NCBI GenBank assembly: GCA_021741155.1
Contig: JAIOYP010000007.1
Location: forward strand, 55,216 to 119,215
Origin: Flavobacteriales bacterium
GTDB taxonomy: Bacteria; Bacteroidota; Bacteroidia; UBA10329
DNA length: 64,000 nt
Reading direction: 5' to 3'
Shown here: positions 9,623 to 18,700 of the stretch, one piece after another
How positions within the stretch are numbered: position 1 is the stretch's first letter
Layout of the letters: the number at the start of each line of letters is the position of its first letter
Made by a program: the position numbers and the translations under genes
Notes under the pieces: model-generated
The model's input: only the letters and a program-made list of their open reading frames with translations
Told to the model about the DNA's origin: nothing
Database searches by the model: none

Positions 9623-10972
9623 ATGAAACATTATTTCCTATTCGCTTCGCTGTTTATCTGCTCATACGCATTCGGTCAATCACGGGTATCTGACTACAAC
9701 CCGAACTCACGAGCAACACCTTCAGAAGGGTTTCACATCACAGAATTAAATTCTGGAACTCTTGGATTACTGGATTCTCTGATTATTGGCGGTTGCGTTC
9801 AGGTTTCCAATTTTCAGGTTCACGGCCCAGCTGATGCTTTTGGGATTTTTGTTGATACTGTAAATGCTATTGGCATGAATGGAGGAATGCTTCTCACCTC
9901 AGGAAGAGCAACAATTGCTCTTGGACCAGATGACGCAAACTCGGCTGGCGCTAATCAAAATAGTGCTGGCTACGTTGATTTGAACCAACTAGCTGGGATT
10001 AACACATTTGATGCAGTTTGGATAGAATTCGATTTTACCCCACTAGCGGATACGATTTTTGCCTCAGATTTTGTTTTCGGATCGGAAGAATATCCAGAGT
10101 ATGTTAATAGTGGTTACAATGATGTATTCGGATTTTTCATTTCGGGACCCGGAATCTCTGGACCATTTTCCAATGGGGCGGAAAACATTGCTTGGATTCC
10201 TGGAACCGCGATACCTGTTGCAATCGATAACGTTAACAACGGATATAGCCCAACTGAACCAGCTACAGGACCATGTTCCAATTGCCAATACTATCTTGAT
10301 AATTCAGGTGGCCCATACGTTCAGTATGATGGATATACTAGCGTTTTTAGTTTGGAATATCCCGTAACGCCCGGAGAAACGTACCATTTTGTAATTGCGA
10401 TTGCCGATGCTGGGGATGGCTCGCTCGATTCAGGTGTTTTCATTGAGTCAGAAAGTTTTTGCGGAAATACGTGGTATCAATTTGCTCAGTTTGCTGCGCA
10501 GCCGCTGGGAGGCAACACATACTATTTTGAGAATCATTCACAACGGGCAGATTCCTACGTGTGGGAATTTGGCGATGGAGAAGTAAGCGTTGACGAAAAC
10601 CCAACACATACATACGCATTGCCTGGAGATTATGAAGTAACCCTCACTTGCACCAATATGTGTTTTGACACAGCCACTACCGTTATCCTCAACGTTGGAA
10701 CGGTGACAGATATTCAAGAGCAAATTACGATGGAAACATCGGTGACCAACTTCGGTTTTGAAGCCATTTCGGTCAGTTGCGAACTAGCACGTTCGGCAAA
10801 TGTTCAATTGAGCATCATTGACATGATAGGAAGAACTCATTGGACGGAGAAGGTTGGAATCACATCCAAATTCTCTAAGAATGTTGACGTTTCGTCATTG
10901 CGAAGTGGAATTTATATGGTGAGGATCGATGCAGGAAATTCCTCGTCTGTTGTCAGGTTTATGAAAATATAA
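9623..10972 (+). CDS. T9SS-type secreted protein with choice-of-anchor L and PKD domains
   Basis: About 449 residues from the ATG at 9623 (a TTG lies nine bases upstream). A signal peptide ending AFGQ is followed by a choice-of-anchor L domain, recognisable by GGMLLTSG, FDFTPLADTI and FVFGSEEYPEY (about 85-270). A PKD domain (about 290-365, VWEFGDGE and NPTHTY) precedes a C-terminal region shaped like a Por sorting tail (LSIIDMIGR, then SSLRSGIYMVR). The usual YPNP opening of the tail is missing, which is odd for a type-A domain. The protein is probably a cell-surface adhesin. Confidence 0.82.
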   Translation: MKHYFLFASLFICSYAFGQSRVSDYNPNSRATPSEGFHITELNSGTLGLLDSLIIGGCVQVSNFQVHGPADAFGIFVDTVNAIGMNGGMLLTSGRATIALGPDDANSAGANQNSAGYVDLNQLAGINTFDAVWIEFDFTPLADTIFASDFVFGSEEYPEYVNSGYNDVFGFFISGPGISGPFSNGAENIAWIPGTAIPVAIDNVNNGYSPTEPATGPCSNCQYYLDNSGGPYVQYDGYTSVFSLEYPVTPGETYHFVIAIADAGDGSLDSGVFIESESFCGNTWYQFAQFAAQPLGGNTYYFENHSQRADSYVWEFGDGEVSVDENPTHTYALPGDYEVTLTCTNMCFDTATTVILNVGTVTDIQEQITMETSVTNFGFEAISVSCELARSANVQLSIIDMIGRTHWTEKVGITSKFSKNVDVSSLRSGIYMVRIDAGNSSSVVRFMKI

Positions 10973-11001
10973 AAAGAGCAGACCCTTTCGGACCCGCTCT
11001 T
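10971..11001 (-). terminator. Rho-independent terminator of the first OmpA-like gene
   Basis: Read on the minus strand, AAGAGC and GCUCUU close a 12-bp stem (three G-U wobbles) around a GAAA tetraloop, followed by UUUUU. It lies 22 nt after the OmpA-like stop codon and overlaps the end of the convergent gene. Confidence 0.8.
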
Positions 11002-11022
11002 GCACTCACCAACCACTCTCAA

Positions 11023-11871
11023 TTACTTCTTTTTCAACTCTTCCTCAATCATTCCGAAGAACTGATCCAGTTTAGGCATGATAACGATACGCGTTCTGCG
11101 GTTTGCGGCTTTGCCTTCTTTAGAACCGTTATCCATAATTGGCACAAATTCGGCACGACCTGCAGCAGTAATTCTCTCTGGAGCAATCTTGAACTCATTC
11201 TGAAGAATTCGAACTAACGAAGTAGAACGCTTTACGCTCAAATCCCAGTTGTCTATCAATTCGCCTCTGTTGAATGGAACGTTATCTGTGTGACCTTCAA
11301 CCATCACATCCAACCAAGGCTTCGATGCAAGAATTGTGGCCACTTTTCCAAGAACAGATTTTGCGTTAGTGTTGATGGCGTAGCTACCACTCTTGAATAA
11401 GAACTTATCCGAGATTGAAACGAACACAACACCTTTTTCCACCTTCACGGTGATGTCATCATCATAAAGATTTCCGAGAGCACCTTTGATGCTTGTAACA
11501 AGCGCAATGGTAACAGAATCTTTACGGTTCATGGCCTGATTCAAGGTTTTAATTCGCAAATCCTGCTCATTAATCTTCTCCAACGATTTTTCCAAGTTGG
11601 TAGCTCCTTTAGCAGAAAGCATGGTCATATCTCCTATGTTGCTGATCAGCTGATCATTTTGTGAACGCAGGTAATCCAACGAACCTTCAGCAGTTTTAAG
11701 AGCAGACTGACAAGCAATCAATTCCCGTTGAGCGTGGGCCAAATCCGAAAGGTTTTTGCCATGTAAATCTTTGAGAGCCGAAAGCTCATCACCTTGCTTG
11801 GTGAACTTCTTGTTAGAAACACAGCTGCTCAATAGGAGGGCTGATAAACTGAACACTAGTACTTTTTTCAT
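11023..11871 (-). CDS. OmpA-family lipoprotein (paralogue 1)
   Basis: 282 residues from ATG 11871. A lipoprotein signal with lipobox LSSC (Cys17) is followed by a coiled coil (about 28-125) and a C-terminal OmpA peptidoglycan-binding domain (about 150-270). That domain has EGHTDNVPF, NWDLSVKRS and AAGRAEF...NRRTRI, the residues that grip diaminopimelate. Expected role: a tether or stabiliser between outer membrane and peptidoglycan, similar in layout to MotB-type plugs but without a membrane helix. It is a tandem copy of the gene at 12018, and each copy has its own promoter-like box and terminator, so they can be expressed separately. Confidence 0.88.
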   Translation of the reverse strand: MKKVLVFSLSALLLSSCVSNKKFTKQGDELSALKDLHGKNLSDLAHAQRELIACQSALKTAEGSLDYLRSQNDQLISNIGDMTMLSAKGATNLEKSLEKINEQDLRIKTLNQAMNRKDSVTIALVTSIKGALGNLYDDDITVKVEKGVVFVSISDKFLFKSGSYAINTNAKSVLGKVATILASKPWLDVMVEGHTDNVPFNRGELIDNWDLSVKRSTSLVRILQNEFKIAPERITAAGRAEFVPIMDNGSKEGKAANRRTRIVIMPKLDQFFGMIEEELKKK

Positions 11872-11898
11872 TTTAAGGTTAAACATTAATTGTTGCCG

Positions 11899-11906
11899 CA
11901 AAAGTA
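11899..11906 (-). promoter_or_regulatory. -7 box of OmpA paralogue 1
   Basis: TACTTTTG on the minus strand matches TAnnTTTG exactly and sits 27 nt before the ATG at 11871. A TTC, not the expected TTG, lies 19 nt upstream of it. Confidence 0.45.
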
Positions 11907-11961
11907 TATGGCACTCAAGCGAGTGGAATTAAAATGAGATGAAAATCAAGCATTTGAGCAC

Positions 11962-11994
11962 AAAAAAAGCCGAGACTTTCATATGTCTCGGCTT
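11962..11994 (-). terminator. Rho-independent terminator of the second OmpA-like gene
   Basis: Perfect 10-bp stem (AAGCCGAGAC/GTCTCGGCTT) with an 8-nt loop, followed on the minus strand by a run of T. It lies 23 nt after the stop at 12018 and separates the two OmpA paralogues. Confidence 0.88.
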
Positions 11995-12017
11995 CAAAAT
12001 AATTAGTGTTGAGATGT

Positions 12018-12869
12018 CTATTTCCCTTCTTTCAAACCTTCTTCAATCATTCCGTAAAACTGATCCAACTTTGGAAGGATGATAATGCGCGTTCTACGGT
12101 TTGCCGCGCGACCTTCAGCCGTTTCGTTGTCTGTAATTGGAACATATTCCGCACGTCCGGCAGCAGTCATGCGCGATGGGTCTATTTTGAAATTTTCTTG
12201 CAAAACCCGAACGATTGAAGTTGCGCGTTTTGTGCTCAAATCCCAATTGTCTTCCAAATCGCCTTTGCGATAAGTTACGTTGTCTGTGTGACCTTCAATC
12301 ATCACCTCAAAATCAGCTTTTGCGACCAGAATTTTGGCAACTTTTTCCAAGACGCTCATCGCACCGCTGTTTAATTTGAAGCTTCCACTTTTGAAAAGAA
12401 ATTTATCTGAGATGGAAACGAATACCGCTCCCTTATCAACTTTGATTTGAATATCTTCATCGTTCAAATCGCCAATAGCACCTTTGATGCTGGTTACAAG
12501 CGCAAATGTCACCGAATCTTTACGCGTTATGGCGTCTTGCAGACTTCGAATTTGCTTGTCCTTTTCGTTGATTTTTTCCAAGGATTTCTCCAAGTTTTCA
12601 GCCTCTTTCTTCGAAAGTGTTGCCATGTCGCCCATGTTGCCAATCAACTTATCAGTTTGAGCACGAAGCCTTACTAATTCCAAGCTATCACGTTCCGCTT
12701 GTTTCTTCAAGGCAATGAGTTCTCGTTGAGCACGGCCAAGGTCGTTTTGGTTCTTTTCATACATGTCTTTCAGGCCGACATATTCATCGCTGAGAGCAGT
12801 GTGCTTTTTTGTGGATACGCAACTGCTGAAAAGCAGCGCAGAAAGTGCAAGAATTGCTAGTTGTTTCAT
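12018..12869 (-). CDS. OmpA-family lipoprotein (paralogue 2)
   Basis: 283 residues with the same plan as its downstream neighbour: lipobox FSSC (Cys17), a longer continuous coiled coil (about 25-130) and an OmpA domain with EGHTDNVTY, NWDLSTKRA and AAGRAEY...NRRTRI. Most of the OmpA half is nearly identical to paralogue 1, so this is a tandem duplication that has diverged mainly in the coiled coil. It probably anchors the outer membrane to peptidoglycan. On the minus strand a TACCTTTA box (one mismatch) lies about 25 nt before the ATG. Confidence 0.88.
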   Translation of the reverse strand: MKQLAILALSALLFSSCVSTKKHTALSDEYVGLKDMYEKNQNDLGRAQRELIALKKQAERDSLELVRLRAQTDKLIGNMGDMATLSKKEAENLEKSLEKINEKDKQIRSLQDAITRKDSVTFALVTSIKGAIGDLNDEDIQIKVDKGAVFVSISDKFLFKSGSFKLNSGAMSVLEKVAKILVAKADFEVMIEGHTDNVTYRKGDLEDNWDLSTKRATSIVRVLQENFKIDPSRMTAAGRAEYVPITDNETAEGRAANRRTRIIILPKLDQFYGMIEEGLKEGK

Positions 12870-12973
12870 AATTAGGTTAACGTGTTTAGTCAGTGTAAAG
12901 GTATAGCGCAGTTACCCTGCCACTGTTGGAAATGGAGAAAAATTTTAACGAAGGAATGTGTACAAAAATGAAC

Positions 12974-14788
12974 TTAGACTTCTGCGCCTTGATTCCACTC
13001 CTGTTTTTCCTTGATGGAAGCCTCAATATCTTCCAATCTTCCCTTCGGAATGGCAGCAATGAGTTTTTTGGTGTATTCCGTTTGAGGATTGGAATAAATC
13101 TGATCGGCATCGCCCATTTCTTCCACAACGCCTTTGTTCATCACCACCATTCGGTCGCTCATGAATTTCACAACAGACAAGTCGTGTGAGATGAAAATGT
13201 AGGTGAAATCGAAGTCGCGTTTCAGTTCGTTCAACAGGTTGAGAACTTGCGCTTGCACAGAAACATCCAAGGCCGAAACCGACTCATCGCAAATGATAAA
13301 TTGAGGACGCAACGCCAAGGCGCGGGCAATACATATCCGTTGACGTTGACCACCTGAAAATTCATGTGGATAGCGGTAAAAATGCTCTGGAAGCATGTTC
13401 ACACGCTCCAAAAGCTCCAACACTTTTTCCTTGCGCTCTTTGTCGTTTGCATAAAGCTTATGCACCTGCATTGGCTCCATAATCGCATCGCCAACCGTAA
13501 TTCGTGGATTGAGCGAAGAATACGGATCCTGAAAGATGATTTGAATGTCTTTTCTGACTTCCGTTAACTCCGCAGTTGTCATCGAATGCAGTGGATTTCC
13601 TTTAAAAATGACCTCGCCACCGGTTGGGTCCACCAATCGGAGAACCGTTCTTCCAAGCGTGGTTTTTCCACAACCCGATTCGCCCACCAGACCAAGCGTT
13701 TCGCCTGGATAAACATCAAACGTCACATCATCCACCGCTTTCACTTCCTCCGTCACTTTTCCGAAGAAATTCCGCTTGAGAGGAAAATACGTTTTCAGGT
13801 TTTTGATTTGCAGAATCGGCTTCTGTGCATACAATTTCTTGTGTGCTTCTTCGCGTTCTGCAACTGTCTGAATTTCCTTTTCAGTGGCTTCGGTAACACT
13901 TTGGTCAATTTCTTGAATATTGCCAGCCTCATCCAAATTCATAAAGTCGGATACGATTGGAAGTCGCTTCAAACGCACATCCAAAGGCGGACGACAAGCC
14001 AACAATCCTTTAGTATAAGGATGTTGCGGATTGCTGAAAATCTCCAAAACAGGACCTTGCTCCACAATCTTGCCTTTGTACATCACCACAACTTTGTCGG
14101 CCAGTTCGGCAATCACACCAAGGTCATGCGTAATGAACATGATGCCCATGTCTTTCTCGCGCTGAAGTTTCAGCATCAAGTCTAAAATGGTTTGCTGAAC
14201 AGTTACGTCAAGCGCAGTTGTTGGCTCATCTGCAATCAGAATGCTCGGACTGCAACTCATTGCCATGGCAATCATTACCCGCTGCTTCTGTCCACCAGAA
14301 ATTTGATGCGGATACTGATCAAAAATGGCTTCTGGGCGCGGAAGTTGAACTTCTTTGAAAAGTGCAATCGTTTTCTCTTTTGCTTCTTTCTTGTTGACCT
14401 TTTGGTGAAGAAGAATGGCTTCCATTACCTGATTACCGCAGGTGAAAACGGGATTTAGAGAAGTCATTGGCTCTTGGAAAATCATGGCGATATCGTTTCC
14501 ACGAATGGCGCGCATGTCTCTTTCGTTGAGCGTTACTAAATCAACAACCGTATTATCGTTCTTATGAAATAGAATCTCTCCACCAGAAATTTTTCCTGGA
14601 GGACTCGGAATCAAACGCATTACCGAAAGGGAAGTAACCGACTTTCCAGAACCAGATTCGCCAACAATCCCGATGGTTTCGCCACGATTGAGCGTGAAAC
14701 TCACATCGTTCACAGCTTTCATCACTTCTCCATCGGTACGGAATTCCGTAACGAGGTTCTTTATTTCCAACAGTTTTCTATCCGACAT
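12974..14788 (-). CDS. Fused oligopeptide-type ABC transporter ATP-binding protein (DppD-DppF fusion)
   Basis: 604 residues with two complete ABC ATPase domains. The first has Walker A GESGSGKS (43-50), signature ISGGQKQR (163-170) and Walker B ILIADEP (183-189). The second has Walker A GESGCGKT (369-376) and its own FSGGQRQR. Each is followed by the short [12 protein letters not shown] or [12 protein letters not shown] tail found in DppD/OppD and DppF/OppF. The linker (270-325) is charged. Fused ATPases of this type energise peptide or nickel importers, yet no permease or binding protein gene lies nearby. It is the last gene of a four-gene minus-strand operon, 12 nt after the lipoprotein stop. 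Confidence 0.93.
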   Translation of the reverse strand: MSDRKLLEIKNLVTEFRTDGEVMKAVNDVSFTLNRGETIGIVGESGSGKSVTSLSVMRLIPSPPGKISGGEILFHKNDNTVVDLVTLNERDMRAIRGNDIAMIFQEPMTSLNPVFTCGNQVMEAILLHQKVNKKEAKEKTIALFKEVQLPRPEAIFDQYPHQISGGQKQRVMIAMAMSCSPSILIADEPTTALDVTVQQTILDLMLKLQREKDMGIMFITHDLGVIAELADKVVVMYKGKIVEQGPVLEIFSNPQHPYTKGLLACRPPLDVRLKRLPIVSDFMNLDEAGNIQEIDQSVTEATEKEIQTVAEREEAHKKLYAQKPILQIKNLKTYFPLKRNFFGKVTEEVKAVDDVTFDVYPGETLGLVGESGCGKTTLGRTVLRLVDPTGGEVIFKGNPLHSMTTAELTEVRKDIQIIFQDPYSSLNPRITVGDAIMEPMQVHKLYANDKERKEKVLELLERVNMLPEHFYRYPHEFSGGQRQRICIARALALRPQFIICDESVSALDVSVQAQVLNLLNELKRDFDFTYIFISHDLSVVKFMSDRMVVMNKGVVEEMGDADQIYSNPQTEYTKKLIAAIPKGRLEDIEASIKEKQEWNQGAEV

Positions 14789-14800
14789 GCGCTTGTTTAA

Positions 14801-15292
14801 TCAGTTGTCAAAATTATAAATAGTGAGGGAGAGCTTCGGCTGGCCGAATTCGATGCTTTCATCTGCCAACGCAAATTCGACTTCCGCGTCAGATTCTCGA
14901 TGTCTCCAAACGTAGAAACCGCCATCCAAATTCACCTCTCCAAAATTTGAATTGTATTGGTTTACCAATGATTGTTGAAAGCTGTTCAAGCTTGCAGTAT
15001 CTGCAAAGAAAATATCAGCCTGAATGGCGTAAAGCTTTTCTTGGTCGAATTCATAGCGAACTAAAAGCTCAGAATCCTCCACTTTAAACTCGCAATTGAG
15101 CACACCTTCTTCGGTTGAAATCGGGTTGTCGGTTGCCGCTTGCTTCAGCACGTCTTGGTATTTATCTCCGATGGAGTTTCCGCGGAAGTGTCCTTTATTC
15201 TGACCCATTATTGGTCCCAGGACATCTACAGATTCCGACCCTCCGCAGGCAAATAAAGTAATGGCAATAGTGATGTATAAAAGCGCTCTCAT
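14801..15292 (-). CDS. Uncharacterised lipoprotein
   Basis: 163 residues with a lipoprotein signal, lipobox LFAC (Cys16), followed by GGSES. The rest is a mixed alpha/beta domain, with a short motif FRGNSIGD near residue 37 that resembles the start of small envelope lipoproteins. I recognise no family. Its ATG overlaps the exonuclease stop (ATGA, 15289-15292), so it is translationally coupled to it. It sits 12 nt before the ABC ATPase, so it could be a partner of that transporter, but this is inference from position only. Confidence 0.75.
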   Translation of the reverse strand: MRALLYITIAITLFACGGSESVDVLGPIMGQNKGHFRGNSIGDKYQDVLKQAATDNPISTEEGVLNCEFKVEDSELLVRYEFDQEKLYAIQADIFFADTASLNSFQQSLVNQYNSNFGEVNLDGGFYVWRHRESDAEVEFALADESIEFGQPKLSLTIYNFDN

Positions 15293-16008
15293 AGTCCTAC
15301 AATTTGATCTTCATCCATAATTTCTTCTCCTCTAAAACGAAGCAACAGCTGCGCCACCGCCAAGGTATCGCGTTTGCAATAACGCTCGATGCGGTCAAGG
15401 TCTTTTTCTTCATAATAAACACGCGCCACATCTTTGCCTTCAATATCGGTCTTTGGAGTTGGAACTCCGAGAATATGTGTCAGCAATTTAAGCGAAGTAT
15501 AGCTTTTCCAATCTCCGAATTTCCAAAGCTCCATCGTGTCCAAGTGCTGTACTTCCCATGGTTTTTTGCCCACCATGCTCAGGATTTTTGGCATTGGAAT
15601 TCGGTTTACGAGCATCCTTCTTGCGATGTACGGAAAGTCGAACTCTTTGCCGTTGTGCCCACACAAAAGTTGATTTGGAGCGTTGTAATGACTGTTCAGC
15701 ATCTCAGCAAATTCACGAAGCAACTCGTATTCGTCATCACCATAATATGAGTGAAGTCGAAACTCCATTTTTCCACCCTCGCGAAGCTTAAAAGCACCAA
15801 CAGAAATGCAGATAATTTTTCCGAACTCGGCATAAATTCCAGCTCGTTCGTACATCTCTTCGCCCGTTTGCTCTTGCTTCGAAAGCTTCGTGGCTTTATC
15901 GTCCCAAAGCGTGGCGGTTGTCTCGTCCAACTTCTTGTAGTCCGCAAACTGCGGAACGGTCTCGATATCGAGAAACAGAATCTTGGTTAAGTCGAGGTGG
16001 AGCAGCAT
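15289..16008 (-). CDS. Predicted 3'-5' exonuclease, PolB-like DEDDy family
   Basis: 239 residues. The exonuclease core is visible: DIETVP (Asp14, Glu16), CGHNGKEFDFPYI (second Asp region, about 116-128) and YCKRD (Tyr210, Asp214, the YxxxD that defines the DEDDy group). It lacks a polymerase domain, so it is a stand-alone nuclease of the kind related to the proofreading domain of family B polymerases, with likely single-strand DNA or RNA substrates. It begins 2 nt after the upstream gene and overlaps the lipoprotein start. Confidence 0.85.
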   Translation of the reverse strand: MLLHLDLTKILFLDIETVPQFADYKKLDETTATLWDDKATKLSKQEQTGEEMYERAGIYAEFGKIICISVGAFKLREGGKMEFRLHSYYGDDEYELLREFAEMLNSHYNAPNQLLCGHNGKEFDFPYIARRMLVNRIPMPKILSMVGKKPWEVQHLDTMELWKFGDWKSYTSLKLLTHILGVPTPKTDIEGKDVARVYYEEKDLDRIERYCKRDTLAVAQLLLRFRGEEIMDEDQIVGL

Positions 16009-16010
16009 GG

Positions 16011-16412
16011 TCAGCGAATCAGAATTCCTGGTCTGTCTATCAAAGGTATTTGAATGAGGTTGTCTTCCAACACGCTGTCGGGAACAAAAATGTACTTGCG
16101 GTCGTGAATTACGCCATCGATGTAGAATGTGAGCATGTATTCGTTATTCAATCCGAATACTTCGGGCATAATTTTCTCAACTTTTTTGAACGAATTTGTT
16201 CCAAGTTCATCAAGAAAGTGGCTTAGCGTAGAGGTTTTTATCTCTTCATCATTGAGCCAGCCATAGCCTTTGGCGGCTACAATGATGTTTTTCAACTCAA
16301 CTTGTTTGTGGTTGAAGAGATAAACGCCCCATTCGGGATTAGCATCATCGGTTTCTTTGACAACTGCCATCGAAACGCCCTCAACTTTCGGAATATGTAT
16401 GTCTTTTTTCAC
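16011..16412 (-). CDS. Conserved Bacteroidota protein of unknown function
   Basis: About 133 residues from a GTG at 16412 (KKDIHIPKVEGV). A TTG three codons upstream lies inside the promoter box and is unlikely. The protein is all alpha/beta with no signal, membrane segment or catalytic motif. It has GYGWLNDEEIKTST near residue 50 and ends in a hydrophobic strand with IPLIDRPGIL. I recognise the pattern from other Bacteroidota; relatives are sometimes labelled as phenylalanyl-tRNA synthetase subunits, which the sequence does not support. It is the first gene of the exonuclease-lipoprotein-ABC operon. Confidence 0.7.
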   Translation of the reverse strand: MKKDIHIPKVEGVSMAVVKETDDANPEWGVYLFNHKQVELKNIIVAAKGYGWLNDEEIKTSTLSHFLDELGTNSFKKVEKIMPEVFGLNNEYMLTFYIDGVIHDRKYIFVPDSVLEDNLIQIPLIDRPGILIR

Positions 16413-16418
16413 TTGATG

Positions 16419-16426
16419 CAAACGTA
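16419..16426 (-). promoter_or_regulatory. -7 box of the four-gene operon
   Basis: TACGTTTG on the minus strand matches TAnnTTTG exactly and ends 6 nt before the GTG start at 16412. No good -33 TTG is found at the expected distance. Confidence 0.45.
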
Positions 16427-16524
16427 CTTAGAATTGGTATTTCATTCTGCGCCAATGTGAATGTTAGAGAAATGTGTGGCAAGCACTATCAAAGATGCCC
16501 GCGCTATCAGTATTTTGGCGGTCA

Positions 16525-17163
16525 ATGAGAACGATTTTATTTCTAGCTTTTTTGATTTTGGCACTTTCTGGCTGCCAAAAGAAATCTGATGTTTTCATGT
16601 TCGATTGCGTTGTCTTTGATGAAAAGGTGAATGCGCCTGTTTCGGGAGCTAGCATTGTGATGAATGTGCAGAATGCTGCTGGCGGTTTTAACCCGGTTTT
16701 TGTGACTGTAGGCACGGGCACAACTGATGTCAACGGACGGTTTTATATCGAAGTGGAAAAGAACGTTTATTACTCGTTTCGGGTTGAGGTTTCACACTCA
16801 AAACACTTCAACGGAACCTTCGACATCAATCCAGATAATGTTCCGTTTAGTACTGCTTATTCTAACACGTTTGTCGTTGAACCAAAAGCTTGGGTTTCTA
16901 CGCATTTGATTAATCAGAATAGCTCTCAAACAGCCACATTTAAAGTGGTGGCCGAGACAAATGGCTGTGCCGATTGTTGCCAATCCACCAACACAATTGT
17001 ACAAGGAAGTGCCGTTGATAGCATCTTTACCTGTCAGGTTTTTGGGGAACAGCAGATTGCAGTTAACGGAAACTATGCCGATCAGAACGGAGGCACGCAC
17101 CAAATTGCCCAAACAGCTTTCGCCACCGCGTTTGATACAACCGTGGTAACGATAATTTATTAG
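16525..17163 (+). CDS. Uncharacterised lipoprotein with a carboxypeptidase-regulatory-like domain
   Basis: About 212 residues from ATG 16525. The lipobox is LSGC (Cys17) followed by QKK. Residues 28-80 look like a carboxypeptidase-regulatory-like beta-sandwich (VNAPVSGASI then TTDVNGRFYI), found in many Bacteroidota envelope proteins. The second half has CADCC near residue 150 and is otherwise unassigned. An earlier start at 16474 would place 17 residues before the lipoprotein signal and is rejected for that reason. It probably sits on the periplasmic side of a membrane. Confidence 0.75.
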   Translation: MRTILFLAFLILALSGCQKKSDVFMFDCVVFDEKVNAPVSGASIVMNVQNAAGGFNPVFVTVGTGTTDVNGRFYIEVEKNVYYSFRVEVSHSKHFNGTFDINPDNVPFSTAYSNTFVVEPKAWVSTHLINQNSSQTATFKVVAETNGCADCCQSTNTIVQGSAVDSIFTCQVFGEQQIAVNGNYADQNGGTHQIAQTAFATAFDTTVVTIIY

Positions 17164-17182
17164 TCCTCAGCGTTCTGCGTAC

Positions 17183-17190
17183 TATCTTTG
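17183..17190 (+). promoter_or_regulatory. -7 box of the DAGAT-like acyltransferase
   Basis: TATCTTTG matches TAnnTTTG exactly and ends 5 nt before the ATG at 17196, predicting a nearly leaderless transcript. No TTG lies at the usual -33 distance. Confidence 0.4.
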
Positions 17191-17195
17191 CGGTC

Positions 17196-18050
17196 ATGAG
17201 CGATACCACCAACCTGCAATTGGGAGATTACGACCCGAACTTCATCCCACCTTCTCCCGAATTTGTGAGCAACATGACGGCTATTGGTCGTGCTTATTTT
17301 CAGCCACAGTTCTTCGGAATGGAAAACCTCGACAAGGACAAACCTGCGATGTATGTGACCAACCACAACGTTTTAGGTGTGTTGGACGGAACGCTTTGGG
17401 CTGCCGAAATGTATGTGGAGAAAGGAATTTTTGCCCGTTCACTGGTAGATGATCTTCATTACATGCTACCAGGCTGGCGCGATCTTGCGGCCAAAGTTGG
17501 TTTTGTAAAAGGAAGCCGCGAAAACTGTGCAGCCATGATGGAGCACGGTGAGCACATCATGGTCTATCCGGGAGGAGGAAGGGAGACCTGCAAACGAAAA
17601 GGCGAGAAGTATAAACTCACGTGGAAAAAGCGAACTGGATTTGCCCGTATGGCGATTGAAAGTGGCTACGACATCATTACCGTGGCACAGGTTGGGCAGG
17701 AGGATTCCTATGATATTGTGATGGATGGTGACGAACTGATGGAATCGAAGTTCGGAGAGTGGTTGAAGGAAAAAGGGATAGCCGAAAAATATCTGAAAGA
17801 TGGCGATACCATGTTTCCGTTGGTGAGAGGTATTGGCCCGACCTTATTTCCGCGTCCCGAACGGCAGTACTATGCTTTCGGTCAGCGCATTTCTACCAAG
17901 GAATACGAAGGGAAAACAGACGAGGAAACACTATGGGCGCTTCGCGAACGCGTTGAGCTTCAATTGGAATTGGACATGACCAGAATGCGTATCCAAAAAT
18001 TGGAAGATGGTGATGGCGGTTGGTTGCGCGGGTTGCTTAATCGGCTTTAG
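17196..18050 (+). CDS. Lysophospholipid acyltransferase, DAGAT/TMEM68-like
   Basis: 284 residues without a clear membrane segment. The acyltransferase motif is the variant NHNVLGVLDG (His57, Asp64) of diacylglycerol acyltransferase-like LPLATs, rather than the NHxxxxD of PlsC. The second box is YPGGGRE (123-129). The family uses acyl-CoA or acyl-ACP to acylate mono- or diacylglycerols or similar alcohols, making neutral lipids or wax esters. It converges with the next gene and overlaps its end by 4 nt. Confidence 0.85.
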   Translation: MSDTTNLQLGDYDPNFIPPSPEFVSNMTAIGRAYFQPQFFGMENLDKDKPAMYVTNHNVLGVLDGTLWAAEMYVEKGIFARSLVDDLHYMLPGWRDLAAKVGFVKGSRENCAAMMEHGEHIMVYPGGGRETCKRKGEKYKLTWKKRTGFARMAIESGYDIITVAQVGQEDSYDIVMDGDELMESKFGEWLKEKGIAEKYLKDGDTMFPLVRGIGPTLFPRPERQYYAFGQRISTKEYEGKTDEETLWALRERVELQLELDMTRMRIQKLEDGDGGWLRGLLNRL

Positions 18051-18700
18051 GCGTATTTGTCAATTGCCCAAAACACGAGTATCACAATACCAAGTAATAC
18101 GGGAGCAGCCAGCAGCATGATGAGGATGCTTTTCCAGATAGGTCGCTGTTTTCTCCGCTCATTGACCCAGAACCGAGTCTTTGCCCCGAGAACACCAATG
18201 GTGGCATAAAGAAATACATTGAAGACATTAGATATTCTGAGTGCATCCAATGCATACATCAACCCTACCACTAGGCAGGCGCTCGTGTAAATAGGCAAGG
18301 CGGTATAAAGAAGGTTTCCAATCAAAGCACTTGCATAATTTGGTCCGAGAATTTTGGCCGTTGCCCCTGAACTTTCGTATTGCTCCTTAATCTTCTGTAA
18401 TTGTACTTCCACGCCCTTCAATCCGAAAACGGAGTGACCGTCCATGTTGACCACAACGGAGTTCGCATCGACTTCAGCAAACACGAATGTCTCATTTGTG
18501 AAAATGCCGTCACCGCCTTTGCTGGCAAGGAAAAAATCATCCTGTTCCTTCTCAAAATGTCCGAAACCAAGCGATTTCATTATCGGATGGAACTGCACCA
18601 GTAGATTCTGCGTGGTCGTTCCTTGTTTTGGCTCAATAACGAGGGTTAAAAGTGGACTTGAAGGAGATATTGATTTCATGACATCCAAAGTATGAATCAT
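18047..18700 (-). CDS. Uncharacterised protein with C-terminal membrane segments
   Basis: 217 residues. The first 120 are soluble and mixed alpha/beta with FVFAEVDANSVVV. The C-terminal third has about three hydrophobic segments (about 128-148, 155-170 and 188-212) separated by a basic RRKQRP loop. No family recognised. Its ATG overlaps the stop of the upstream gene (ATGA, 18697-18700), so the two are coupled and probably work together. Confidence 0.7.
   Translation of the reverse strand: MIHTLDVMKSISPSSPLLTLVIEPKQGTTTQNLLVQFHPIMKSLGFGHFEKEQDDFFLASKGGDGIFTNETFVFAEVDANSVVVNMDGHSVFGLKGVEVQLQKIKEQYESSGATAKILGPNYASALIGNLLYTALPIYTSACLVVGLMYALDALRISNVFNVFLYATIGVLGAKTRFWVNERRKQRPIWKSILIMLLAAPVLLGIVILVFWAIDKYA

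Noticed and set aside
13586..14185. 199-residue plus-strand frame opposite the ABC ATPase gene
   Set aside because: It lies wholly antisense to two intact ABC domains and has no domain of its own, so it is a codon-bias shadow.
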